A stretch of DNA of 64,000 nucleotides from contig JAOVFP010000004.1 of the NCBI GenBank assembly GCA_025738555.1, positions 5,518,001 through 5,582,000 of the forward strand, read 5' to 3'. Shown here piece after piece: positions 46,708-57,957 of the stretch (its first letter is position 1; each line of letters begins with the position of its first letter). A program made the translations under genes and the position numbers. Source of the DNA: Cyathus striatus (lineage: Eukaryota > Basidiomycota > Agaricomycetes > Agaricales > Nidulariaceae). A model generated the notes under the pieces. The model worked only from the letters and a program-made list of their open reading frames with translations. It made no database searches and had not been told where the DNA came from.

Positions 46708-48164
46708 GAGCTCAGATAAATGCATTAAAGGACCACCTGGTCTAAGGACTCTCATTCCTAGCATTGCCCCTTTGCCTACATCTCCTACTTTGCCTATGAT
46801 CAAAGTTCTCCCCTGACTCGGATGCTTTGCGGGATCCTTCTAATCCTTTGATGCCAGTCGCTACTGCTCAAGAGTTGGATTTGGGCAGTGACATGCCTCT
46901 TGGTAAGCTGGTTATAGATGCTGTTATACCTTGTTCTTGTGTGTCTTACCTTTATCTTTGCCAGCTATTGTTCACTTAACTTGCCAGTCCACAGTGGCGC
47001 AGCATCCTACAGAACTGACTTCTGGCCAGATTACTCAGTCCGTGACCCATGGCACCAGAGAGCCTGCCTCTGCATCCGTATCTTGTCAAGTTTCTCAGAC
47101 TCAGAGACCTTCCACTAGTGGTCGCTCTCGTCAACAGAAACAATCAGAACTTCCCCAGGTCCTTCTAGATCAGCTGTTTGCCATGCAGGCATTCTTTGAT
47201 AGCTTCCAAGATGTACTAGCTGCTCAAGGCCTCCAATCTTGCCTTCACTGTATTGCTGACTCTGTTCCATGTCTGTCTGGGAAACTCAGTCATTGTTGTG
47301 CATGATGTATCTCAATTTCAAAGGGTACCTGCAGTCTGCAGCTTATCACTCCTGCCGCTAATTTCCAAATTGCTATTGCTCATGGGACTGGGCTCTCTTC
47401 CTTACCTTGTAAGTCACCGACTTTGCTTCTGGTCATGTATTACTGATTCATCCGCCCCGTCTGTGTCCATAGAACTGGTAGAGCTAGGTCTTTCCATTGA
47501 TGAAGCCGATCTCACTACCCACATCTCTGCCATGCACCACACTGTTGACCTTATTTGTAGTCTCTGACTTTGAGTCCAGATGGTTGAAGGCCTTCGCAAG
47601 ATTGTCCATAAGTGCTCCTGGGATTTCCTGTTGGAAAGCAACATTGTTACCGCTGATTTTTCCAATGAGAAATTCAACAAGTTGTGTGCTCTGGCACACT
47701 GTGTTAGCAAAGAGGTTTTGCCTCCTCCTGAGGAGTGTGCTGCACTCCAAATCACTCTTTCCAACGCTCTTAATGTACACGTCACTGCCGTAGGGCCGCT
47801 CCTAGGTAGGATGCTGGTCCCATCATCTGGTCCCATCATTCCTCCAGAGACTTTGCAGGGGTTATGCATTGCTCAGGTCAACAACTTTCCTTGCCTTGGT
47901 GACCTTGATGCTGCCGATACATCTGGTAATGATGGTGGGAACGACACTCATCCCGACTCCACTGGTTCCAATCATGAAGCTTCTGATGATGGTGAGGACG
48001 AGCTTGAACTGACTCCTCCTCCTACCAAGGGGAAGGGCAAAGGTAAAGCTACTAGCAAGGGCAAAGGTAAAAGGGGTCAGCATGTTCCCTTATGTCTTCA
48101 TGTACACATTGCCACAGTAGTTCAATACATGATTAAGCTAAATATGAGTTCTAACATTATTTAG

Positions 48165-50350
48165 TGTTTAAATACAATAATTTTATAAATTATCTAGCAG
48201 AAAACATGTAGATGAAGGGGAAGGAACATGGAAGTCTTTATTTCACAAAGTCTATAGTAGTAGTAGTAGTCAAATAGAGGTTAAATAAAGTGAAGCGCAT
48301 TACCTATACAAGACCAAATAGCCTACTGGCTAAGTACATATGGTTAAAAACCCTACTTACATGTGGGTATTGTCATTGGGGACCATTTATTTGAAAGGAT
48401 TCATTACATTTCCCATAGATTTGATTTTTATTGATTCAGTTACAGTATTGATTCCATTTATTGAATGATTTCGCACTTTGGATAATAGATCCCAACTATA
48501 CTTATATTCAATGATTTTGTACTTCACATGATAGATCCCAATTATATTCAATGATTTCTAATTACATACTTATAATTGATTTCAGAGGAATACATTGATT
48601 GTGCCAACTCAAATTGCAATCAATCAAGCTCCCAGTGGTGAAACATTGTGCACCCCTGCTGCTTACTGACAGCAATCAATCATGACAATAGCCATGACTC
48701 TGGAGACAGGAAGTACTTGCTGATCGCAAAATGTACCAGAACTCAGACCCAATTCTTAATGTTTGCATTAGTATTCCCAGCAGGATGTTCCGCTTCTTAC
48801 ACTTCGTGATGGTGCTGGTGGAGTGGCACACTTGTAGTGTTAATGGGAAATGACTGTGGCAAGGGGTCGCTTGGCCCTGCTAGGGACCAGGTTGGAGAGG
48901 GTCGAAGGTTGTTGGTTGTCCACAGATGGTGAAAATAAACTGTGAAGCTGGTAAAAACCTCTTGTTTTCAAAGTGATGGAAGACACATACAGGCATAACT
49001 GGGAGGAGGCTGAGGTAGGCATGGCAGGGTGGCTGAAGAACAAGAGCTAGAGTGTGGGATATCAACAAGAGCACATGTGAGAATTGTGTACACATTCATT
49101 GATAATGTTTGGCAACAGTCTTGACAGCTAATGGACCCCTACCTCAGATACAGACATTGCACTCTCTCCCGGGTCCCCTCCCTCCTCACATTCCTTACCC
49201 ACCTCTACTCTTGCGGACAATGGCAACAACTACTCATCAATCTCATCCCTGAACCTGGAATCGAAGACATGGAGAAAAAGAAGACTGATACAGCTTAGAG
49301 AATGGCCACTACCAAGGAAGAGAGACAGCAGGTGCTGTGCATTAGTAGGAATAAGTACTGGCAGTATATCAGTTCTTATCATGTTCATTGCTTTCTCTCT
49401 CTGTTGCATTTTCACTGATGCCATTGATTTCAGGGACTGTAGCTTCAGCTTCAATTCCCACTTGAACCGCTCTAGTCTCTCCTGGACCCACAACAACAGC
49501 AACACACTCTACCTTCCACTGCCCACACCAATCTGCTTGAACCCACACTTTCACCCAGCAATGCAACCCCGCCTTCAATTGACCTGGGGTCTTTTGCTCT
49601 GTGACATTAATCCAGAGCGAAGCAATGTTCTCTCATAGATGTTCTCTCATATGATCTTGACAAAATCACAAGTAGTGTGAAGGTCCAAAGGCGCCCGCGA
49701 GTCTAATGATCAAGCAGAGTCATCAACTTTATAGCCTGTAGGTCGATGTGCGCGATGTGGAGAGAAGTGCACTTTTGAGGGATAAAGTGGGAGAACACAG
49801 GAGGTGAGGTACCCCACGGCGTCAAGACCCACTCATTTAGCTAACATACTATTTACTTTGTAAGGTTGTTCTGGCCTCAGGACTGTCATAATCAACCCCT
49901 TTTTGACATTCTCATCTCAATTCGAGATGGATCAGAAGAGTGCCAAGCATTCGGTGCTTGTGAGAAATCTCACAAGCTATCTGCTCTATAGTCTCATGTG
50001 CATCTCTTGTCTACTATATCTACCTAGTATTGCCAACTGCAAACCACCGTAGTTGTGTCGGAAATGGCCGAGCGGAGCTGAGATAATGACTCTTAGGTTC
50101 TCATAACTTGGCCTATTGGAGAAATCACTCCTGAGTCAGACATTTCCTCATACCAACACAATACCAATCCATCTCCCATTGTAGTTTTACACATTTATGC
50201 AACAGAGTAGAGACTTCTTATATACACTCATTGTTTCTCAAGTTGATCATAGGTGAGGTTCAAATCTTTTTTTCATCTTACATTGGTGCTTACTTCCCTC
50301 AACTTACTATGTGTGCTAGCAGAAAATTGTTTGATCTGCAAATTCCCCGG
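48165..50350. other. No confident gene
   Basis: Single-copy-looking sequence with scattered ORFs under 100 codons on both strands (for example 49,230-49,505 minus). A short CpG-richer patch lies near 49,690-50,080. A tRNA-like A-box near 50,064 lacks a B-box. Confidence 0.4.
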
Positions 50351-50356
50351 CTGGAA

Positions 50357-50501
50357 ACTCATATACAAAGATGTAGGGTCATTTTATTTGCATTGAAGAG
50401 TCATGATGTTAAGAATTAATTGGTCTGCCAAATTATCATGTAGTTTACTCTGGAAGAGCTTCATTCTTCACAGTCGCACCAGGTAAAACAATGTTCAAGG
50501 G
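50357..50501 (+). repeat. Direct repeat copy 1 flanking the CACTCACA array
   Basis: CTCATATACAAAGATGTAGG ... GGTAAAACAATGTTCAAGG is about 95% identical by eye to 51,576-51,718. Confidence 0.88.
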
Positions 50502-50509
50502 GCACATAG

Positions 50510-51262
50510 AAAATTCCAGGCACACACAAAAGTGAGTGTGATTGAGTGTGTCACTCAAGGTATTTATTTAGTTCTAAATGGCCCATTTGTGAGTCAAAAA
50601 GAGTGTAAATCAAATGTACATACTAGTGTTGTATGACTGTATCATATTGTGAATGTGAGTGAGGTTTTTAATCAAGATATGAAGTCAAATGTTGAAGAGT
50701 AATATTTATATTTCACACTCAAACATGTGCATGCACACTCATGTTCACACTCAAGGTGTGAGTGTGGATTGAGCATGCATGCACACCTCACACTCAAGAT
50801 TTTACTTTATGCACAGGGTTGAGATTTCATGCTCAGGGTCAACATCTCATGCACAGGGTCTGAGTTTTCATGCTCAAGGTCATAAACTCATGCTCAAGGT
50901 CTGTTAACTCACACTCAAAATTTTTACTTTACACTCACAAAAAAATTATATGTTATTTTGCATGAGTTTAATATTTGTGAGTGTGAATGGGGATACTGGT
51001 TATGCTCATGCTTGCACTCAAGTTAAAGGACATTGAGCATGAGTGTAATATTTGTAAGTGTGAATTGGAATACCAATTACACTCACACTCAAGTTAAAGG
51101 ACATTGAGCATGAGTGTAGTATTTGTGAGTGTGAATAGGAATACCAAGTATACTTACACTCACACTCACTGTCCTTTAACAGTGAGTGTGAGTGTAATAT
51201 TTGTGAGTGTGAATAGGAATACCAATTATACTCACACTCACACTTAAGTTAAAGGACATTGT
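50510..51262. repeat. ACTCACACTCA / TGAGTGTGAGT word array
   Basis: CACTCACA and TGTGAGTG words in both orientations. The right half has about four tandem copies of an about 75-bp unit (GAGTGTAATATTTGTGAGTG, GAATAGGAATACCAATTA, CTCAAGTTAAAGGACATTGA). Foldback-capable; no gene. Confidence 0.85.
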
Positions 51263-51575
51263 CCACTTGCTTCTTTTTGGATGGTGGGTACTCAGTCTCA
51301 CTTGAGCTTCTGGTACCTTGTGAACCCATGTGCTTTCTCTTCTGAGTTGGCATAAAGTAAGCATACATATGCTTGAAGAATCCCTTTATTTTTTATTAGG
51401 ATAAGAACCCCCAACTCAGTAACAGACATGTAACTCACCAGAACCATTTTTAGTTGTTGTTTGATATAGCTGAAAACTTGACAGTGTGAGGTCAGAGGGT
51501 CTGATGAGTTATCAGCATGTTATCCGGCATGTGGGTGATTCAGAACTCAATGCTATCATTGTCAGTAAGCTGAGA

Positions 51576-51718
51576 ACTCATATACAAAGATGTAGGGTCA
51601 TTTTATTTGCATTGAAGAGTCATGATATTATGAATTAATTGGTCTGCTAAATTATCAGGTTGTGTACTCTGGAAGAGCTTCATTCTTCACAGGTGCACCA
51701 GATAAAACAATGTTCAAG
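51576..51718 (+). repeat. Direct repeat copy 2 flanking the CACTCACA array
   Basis: Second copy of the 50,357-50,501 segment, same orientation, with a few substitutions. Homology stops abruptly at ATGTTCAAG. Confidence 0.88.
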
Positions 51719-52780
51719 CCTTCAAGGTGCCTTATTTCACGCCACCATCTCAACCTCAATTTGTTTTTTGAAAATTTCTTCCCCGCACATGTAGTTCTGA
51801 CATTTATTGTGCTGGGCAGTGAATTTTTCATTCTTCAAGCTAAAAGTGAGTCAGGTTGCAAGGGGCTGATGATGGGGACCTTTTTAAGAGTGCAGTGCAC
51901 ATTTTTTCATTGTATTCCAGCAAACTAGAGATTTGAGCACATTAGAGTGCTCATTGTGAGATTTGTCAATGCTCAACAGGCTTCACCTAGAGATTGGTCT
52001 TGCTTTTCATAAAGGTATGTGATGTGTGCTGTGGATGTTTAGACTAACTTTGTGAACTGTGTACAGGCATTTCTAGGAGTGTTTCATCACATTTGACTAT
52101 GTCACCTGGTAATTATCAACTCCACCATACTGTTTCAATGATTTGTGGGCCTGGCAGGTAATTTACTCGAAAATTTCTCTTCATTCTCCATGTTGTTCTC
52201 CCTGAATGTTTGCCCATTTGTTTTAGACCATACATAGTTGCCACTAGTGTTTTATGTTTTATGTTTGGTTTAGGTGCCATATTACATTCCTTCCACATAT
52301 AAAATATATATCTATTCTGTCAATGCAAGCAACATTTTCTTTGCTTCCTTTTGCTTTCTTGAACTTTCAGTCTCTACTGTTTGTTATAAACTTTTCTTTC
52401 CACCTAAAAACCAACCCTTGATGTTGTGACATGGCTGTTCATGAAATCTAAATTATCAAGTCCTTCCAAATGGTTCTCTGCAGACTGTTTTTGAATCTGG
52501 CATAGTTCAAGCTTCTCTCTATTGAGAGTATCACTTACACACTTTAGCTGCTACAGTTCAAACAACTGATATTCCAGTACCTCATAGAACTGCAAACAGG
52601 GGTAAAAGACGTGGTGCAGCACCATTGGATACATCTCCTACTACTGCAATATCATCTGTACCAGTCAATTTCACCAACAATGCTCCATTGATTCTCACTG
52701 CCATTGGCAGCTTCATGGCTAGATGAAAATCCATTTCTTACGAGTCTGAATCGTTATGGAAGTTCTCAGAGCTCAGTCAC
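51719..52780. other. Possible decayed transposon coding remnant
   Basis: Short readable pieces (GKRRGAAPLDTSPTTAISSV near 52,600) and, beyond the LTR, GNSADNVWTFFRRDTD near 53,258-53,309 recall the N-terminus of a hAT-like BED-finger protein. Too fragmentary to call. Confidence 0.3.
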
Positions 52781-53105
52781 TGTCAGAAGTAACAATAATA
52801 GAGGGGGTGGATGGAGAGAGAATAGAGAATAATAGAGAGCAAGGAAGGTGATAAGGGAGCAAATAACTCAGACACAAACACTGACACAGACACAAGATGG
52901 GGAGGAAACTTATTAACTACTACCAAGATACAGAGTGTTTATATACTGAGGGTGTCTACCAAAGTCCCAACCAAGGTCCATGTAACTAAGGTAACTGACA
53001 GCTGTCAATCTGTCAATCACATATCTGTCAATCACAGAACTGTCAAGTATGACAGGTGACAAGTGACAGCTGTCAAAGAAGCTGTGCAACCCTGAATATC
53101 TAACA
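52781..53105 (-). mobile_element. Solo LTR, 325 bp, TSD GTCAC
   Basis: Plus-strand borders TGTCAGAAGTAAC and GAATATCTAACA are flanked by GTCAC at 52,776-52,780 and 53,106-53,110. On the minus strand it starts TGTTAGATATTC, with a TATATAAACACTC promoter-like box near 52,940, giving the orientation. The cluster CTGTCAATC/GACAGCTGTCA occupies its first part. No internal sequence accompanies it. Confidence 0.87.
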
Positions 53106-53746
53106 GTCACAACAGAAACACCGATATGGTCCCATCTTGAAGCTGTAGCAAGTTCTACAAGCAGTTCTATGAGTAGTAGCTCTCCTTGTGCTGGTTGACA
53201 CAGTCATCATCATGCACAACACCATGTGATTAATGGCTTGGAACTGGTTGGTAATTGAAAGGGTAACTCTGCAGACAATGTCTGGACATTCTTCCGCAGA
53301 GATACTGATAAGACTAACTTTTAGAGAATGTTCATTTATGTAGTATTAACACCACCAACAAGGAACATATATTCCAAGTTAGATTTATATTTAGTTTGAG
53401 GGCACAAGAGTTTCAAGTATAATAAAATGAACAATGTATTTAATCGTAGATAGTGTGATTGCTTTCAGATACTGTAGATTTTCGACCACAGATGTCTCAT
53501 TAATCATGCATCACAGAGCAATTTGAACAGTGGTATATCCGATTTGAATAGAGGTTAGGGTCTATTTTTCGGTGGCTCGCTTCACTTGCAAAAATTCTCA
53601 TGAACAGATATTCCATTCGTCATGCATCACACTGATCCTTGAACAGAGGGTCCAACTGTTCATCGTCATCACAGCATAATTCGATGATCAGTTGGTCGAA
53701 AGGGTGCAGTACTTTCAGAACAGACTTTCAGATTTCAGATTTATAC

Positions 53747-54880
53747 TGATACACCTAGTAAAACATAAGGGTTATTTTTCGAAATATAATAGACAATCAG
53801 TACCAGTAATACAGTTAGTGAATCCAGTCCCAGAGTCCAAGAGTTGGGGCAAGTCCCGAGCCACCAGCTGAAGTATTCTATTCAAGTACATTACCAAGGG
53901 AAGAGTCCAAGGGCTGGGGTTGAGTCCCATGCTGCCAGTCAAAGTATCTGCACAATACAAACCAAGGGGTTCAACACAACAACAATATAATTGGGCTATT
54001 GATTCCTATACAAATTACAAGTACTAGATAGCTATACCCAGAGAAAATACTATGGAAATGTATTAGTACTTCTACATACCCAGAATAACACACCCAGTAC
54101 TAGGCTAGGCAATCACATACCTTCAGGGAAATACTTCAGACTAGAGGACTCTTGGGCCGCTGGTCCCACCAGATACCACAATGCATAGCTATCACGCAGT
54201 CTCTCAAATAAACCAGAACCTCCATATGTCTCTACCGTGTAAAACTGCATGCCCTCAGGACTTTGAAACGCATGCTGAACACTACCCATGGCACATTGGG
54301 TGGTGCCATCAGATGTGCCCATACTGGAAACACCAGTATCTGTTATATCCAAGTACTTGGCCAAGAATAGCACATGTAATGGTGCGTGTCCTGATGCATT
54401 TCTAATAATAGCACAGCGTGGCACTTGATGCATCTCAGAAACAGAGTGTGTCCTCATGGATTCTCATATGGAGGGTCAACCATACCTCTTTGACTGTGTG
54501 GTTCCACTAGGACTTTATGATGTATTATTTACTATACCTATCCCATTGTGCATGAGACCGCTGCCATGTAATTAAATATATAAGTAGTTACACATACCTT
54601 TAGAATACCTTAAGCACCACACTGGCTGTACTTCCATTCTCACAGTAGAGTACATTCTGAATTGATATTGGAATTCCGAGTATAAATCTGAAATCTGAAA
54701 GTTTGTTCTGAAAGAATCTGAAAGCAATCACACTATCTACTATTAAATACATTGTTCATCTTACTATACTTGAAACTCTTGTGCCCTTGAACTAAATATA
54801 AATCTAACTTGGAATATATGTTCTTTGTTGGTGGTGTTAATACTACATAAATAAACATTCTCTAAAAGTTAGTCTTATCA
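53747..54880 (+). mobile_element. Solo LTR, 1134 bp, nested (TSD ATAC)
   Basis: Starts TGATACACCTAGTAAAAC and ends GTTAGTCTTATCA, with ATAC at 53,743-53,746 and 54,881-54,884. It belongs to the family of the 20,521-21,728 LTR and is inserted in the opposite orientation into another family member, creating a near palindrome of over 2 kb. It carries the segment CAAGAGTTGGGGCAAGTCCC and the tail CTAAATATAAATCTAACTTG. Confidence 0.88.
54113..54457 (-). other. ORF conserved between two LTR copies, copy 1
   Basis: A 114-codon ORF antisense to its LTR (MRTHSVSEMHQVPRCAIIRN...DTGVSSMGTSDGTTQCAMGS...GPAAQESSSLKYFPEGM). The second LTR copy holds a 120-codon counterpart at 55,107-55,469 starting and ending at the same places. 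No known family. It may only be an open stretch kept by recent common origin. Confidence 0.35.
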
Positions 54881-55106
54881 ATACTTGGAATTCCAATATC
54901 AATTCAGAACATACTCTACTGTGAGAATGGAAGTACAGCCAGTGTGGTGCTTAAGGTATTCTAAAGGTATGTCTAACTACTTATATATTTAATTACATGG
55001 CAGCAGTCTCATGCACGATGGTATAGGTAAGGTAAATAGTATGTCATAATGTCCTAGTGCATCCTAATGGTCAAAGAGGTATGTTTACCCCTCCATACAA
55101 GAATCC

Positions 55107-55469
55107 ATGAGTGCACACTCAGTTTCAGAGATGCATCAAGTGCCACGCCATGCTATTAATAGGCATGCATCAAGACACACACTAATACATGTGCTAAATC
55201 TGGCCAAGTACTTGGATATAATGGATACTGGTATTTCTGGTACTGGCATGTCTGATGGCACTACCCAATGTGCCACAGGAAGTGTTCAGTGCATGTTTCA
55301 AAGTCCTAGGGGCATGTGGTTTCCTGCATGGTGGCAGTATTACACAGAAGAGACATATGGACATTCCAGGTTACTCAAGAGACTGCATGATAGCTATGTG
55401 TTGCAGTATCTGGTGGGACCAGTGGCCCAAGAGCCCTCTAGTCTGAAGTATTTCCCTGAAGGTATGTGA
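55107..55469 (+). other. ORF conserved between two LTR copies, copy 2
   Basis: A 120-codon ORF (MSAHSVSEMHQVPRHAINRH...DTGISGTGMSDGTTQC...LKYFPEGM), antisense to the minus-oriented LTR. It differs from copy 1 by many substitutions and a few-codon insertion but keeps the frame open. Confidence 0.35.
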
Positions 55470-55857
55470 TTGTCTAGCCTAGTACTGGGTGTGTTATTCT
55501 GGGTACAGAGAAGTACTAATATGTTCCAGAGTATTATTATCTTTAGGTTCTTTTCTTTATTGTATAGCTATCTAGTATGTTGTAATGTATGTAGGAATTG
55601 TTGAGCTGCCCAAATAGATTGTTTTTATGTCAAATCCCTTAATTCATATTGGAGGTGATACTTTGACTGGCAGCGCAGGACTCAACCCCAGCCCTTGGAC
55701 TCCTCCCTTGATAGTGTACTTGAGTAGAATACTTTAGTTGGTGGCTCAGGACTTGCTCCAACTCTTGGACTCTCAGGCTTGATTTGCTAACTGTATTACC
55801 AGTACTAAATGTCTATTATATTCAAAAAATAACCCTTATATTTTACTAGGTGTATCA

Positions 55858-56547
55858 TCAATGATGCACCGAATTTGTGATTTGTATTTAAATACTACTA
55901 ATATATTATGTAATACTCAAATAATCATCGCAAATCACAGGCTGTAAGTTCAAGGGAGAGATAACACAGATAATGTATAAACTAGTATAAAGGAAGTAAA
56001 CTATAGATTTCAAAACCTTTCTAATATGAAATTACTCAGTTCAAGTACTGTTCAGATTCGTTTCTATTCCAATTTATTACACTCCTAGAGCGAAAGAAGC
56101 CTAGGATTTCTCCTGGGATTGCTTGCTTTTCCTCCTCCTCCCTGTCCTCCTTATATATCTTTTACAAATAAAACTGTACAGTACCTATATATGGAAAGGA
56201 ACTACTCTAGACTACTTTATATGATGACATAATGGTATTTCTAACATATTGACCATGTGGGAGCAACCATACATGTGGAATTCCATGTGGTAGATTAAAA
56301 CAGCAGGATATTCTCGGAGTACCAAGTACAAAGTCACATGACTTGCTCCAGTCTATGTGTAACCACAATAACCGGTTCGGAGATAATGGTTCTAATGCCT
56401 CATGTTTGATCACATGACAGGAACACAGAACACATTCCTTAGCTAAGTTTCAATCAAGTACTGGGTGCATGTACATAGTCTTTTGGACTCTAGTAATTAG
56501 ATAATACACATCTGGTTGTATTTCCTTTAGTATATATCAATTAGATA
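55858..56547. other. No confident gene
   Basis: AT-rich sequence between LTR copies, with one 68-codon minus-strand ORF (56,413-56,207) lacking a domain. Confidence 0.4.
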
Positions 56548-56746
56548 TTTCTGCTGGCAGTGCAGGACTCAACCCCAGCTCTCAGATGTCCCATTCCCTT
56601 AGTAATGTATTCAAAATAGAACACTTTTATTGGCAACTCGGGACTCGCCCCAACTCTTGTACTTGTGATGTGCATTACTAATACTGAGTTCTAATATTAT
56701 ATGACAAATAAAGAGATTTAACCATTAAATATTTTAAGGTGTATCA
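56548..56746 (-). mobile_element. Partial LTR of the TGATAYRCC family
   Basis: On the minus strand it begins TGATACACCTTAAAATA and contains CAAGAGTTGGGGCGAGTCCC and CTGGGGTTGAGTCCTGCACT, the 5' segment of the 53,747-54,880 LTR. It is truncated after about 200 bases. Confidence 0.7.
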
Positions 56747-56934
56747 CTGCTCATTGGATCCAGTCAAAAGTGGTGCAGACACTCAATGGCTCACAACATA
56801 TGCTTACCCTATGTGCAGACTTGGTGGGCTTTCATCATATTCCTGGACATTGTACTGGTGAGTGCTTAGCTTTCGCACTGATGTATATCATCATGTCACA
56901 AAAGTTTAGTTTACCAGCCAATGCATTAGGGGGC

Positions 56935-57957
56935 ATTGTAAGGGCTTAAAGCAAAGGCTGACCTACCAGGAAAATTGGGCAACACATAATCATAGGATGT
57001 ATTATAAGCTATGGCTGAGAGCCTTATAATGTAATATAGATAGCCCAGGTATGTAATTGACTTGTAAGAGTTACCATGCAGTCTTACAAGAAAATCCACC
57101 CCATCATATCACTTATAATAGAGCATAATGGATAATTCAGACAAGTAGGCAAAATCATTACTGAATGTTTTAAAAGAAAGGATATTCATTTATTTCTAGA
57201 ATGAATGACATCATTATATACTGTATACTAATGTTAACAGGCAGTCCTATGTTACAAACACACACATAATGTACTTGGGACAATTAGTATGGTTAGTACT
57301 ATGACTTACCGATACATTTGACTTACTTTGACTTACCTTTATCTTACTCTTACTCACTCCTTACCTTGGGGCTTGAGGCTGAAAAAGCAAGGAATTGCAC
57401 AGTGTTTTATACCTCTCAGAGAAGTAGTTTAGTCAGTCTGTACCAGATCTTGCACAGCCTCAGCACGGACTACCCCAAGTTCCGGAACTGAGCATGGCCT
57501 CATCTGGACTAAGCCAGACAGGCCCACATTTTGCCCCCACCCCTGCCTGTCACCTCTTGCAACCCAAAAATTGTCACTGATCTTGTCACTAATTTATTTC
57601 TTGAGATATCTAGATTTTATTATATTTGTTATATTAGTTGCAAAATGTATTTGTTGAGTGTGCTACAGCACAGAAAGTGTATAGTATACACTAAATGTAC
57701 CAATATTAGAAGTTATTTTTTGCATCTATTGCAAGATCCTATAATAATTGCACAATATGGAGGCTGCCTTGAAATATGTACTTAATATTTAGAGCACCTT
57801 ACAATCAATTGTATCACTCTCACATTTCATATAAGGCCTTGGATGCCAGTCAGCTTCTTACAACAGCTTGTAAGCACATTATAAAGTCTTTGCTATGGTC
57901 TTAAAACGATCTCACAATTTATTTTGGTGAGAATAAAGGCTTAAGGCCTTACAATGT
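56935..57957. repeat. Possible element with CATTGTAAGGSCTTAA ends and CTTACAA words
   Basis: CATTGTAAGGGCTTAA at 56,935 is mirrored by TTAAGGCCTTACAATG ending at 57,957. CTTACAA/TTGTAAG words recur near both ends (57,062, 57,083, 57,801, 57,857). No target duplication is obvious. The interior has only an 84-codon AT-rich ORF (57,531-57,785). Confidence 0.4.

Larger units (their letters stand above)
45705..48164 (+). pseudogene. Unknown acidic/Lys-rich protein gene interrupted by a foldback-like element
   Basis: ATG at 45,705 starts MSTTPSDPKCSSGDSLSARL, ending near FSTDKPV at 46,026 where an element begins. Coding-like sequence resumes after 46,713 (GPPGLRTLIPSIAPLPTSP; DALRDPSNPLMPVATAQELD), then LLDQLFAMQAFFDSFQDVLA, and ORF 47,580-48,164 with VHKCSWDFLLESNIVTADFS, an acidic stretch (DGEDELELTPPP) and a Gly/Lys tail TKGKGKGKATSKGKGK. 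The pieces could be one gene with introns, split by the insertion. The family is not recognised. The low-complexity ends suggest a nucleic-acid-associated or transposon-borne protein, which is inference. Confidence 0.45.
53306..55857 (-). mobile_element. Minus-strand TGATACACC-family LTR, split by a second copy
   Basis: On the minus strand the LTR starts TGATACACCTAG at 55,857 and runs to 54,881. It is interrupted by the plus-strand copy 53,747-54,880 and resumes at 53,746, ending CTTATCA at 53,306. The junction ...GGAATTCCAAGTAT/GTATAAATCTG matches the uninterrupted sequence inside the other copy. Left flank is ATAC and right flank TCAA, so its own target duplication is not preserved or the ends come from different events. 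Confidence 0.78.

Noticed and set aside
50040..50160. tRNA-Leu/Ser-like start (GGAAATGGCCGAGCGG)
   Set aside because: The A-box is good, but no GGTTCGANTCC-like B-box or acceptor-stem partner follows and the anticodon arm cannot be placed.
52913..53110. Minus-strand ORF MTVRYSGLHSFF...
   Set aside because: Lies within the 325-bp solo LTR, without a domain; an LTR by-product.
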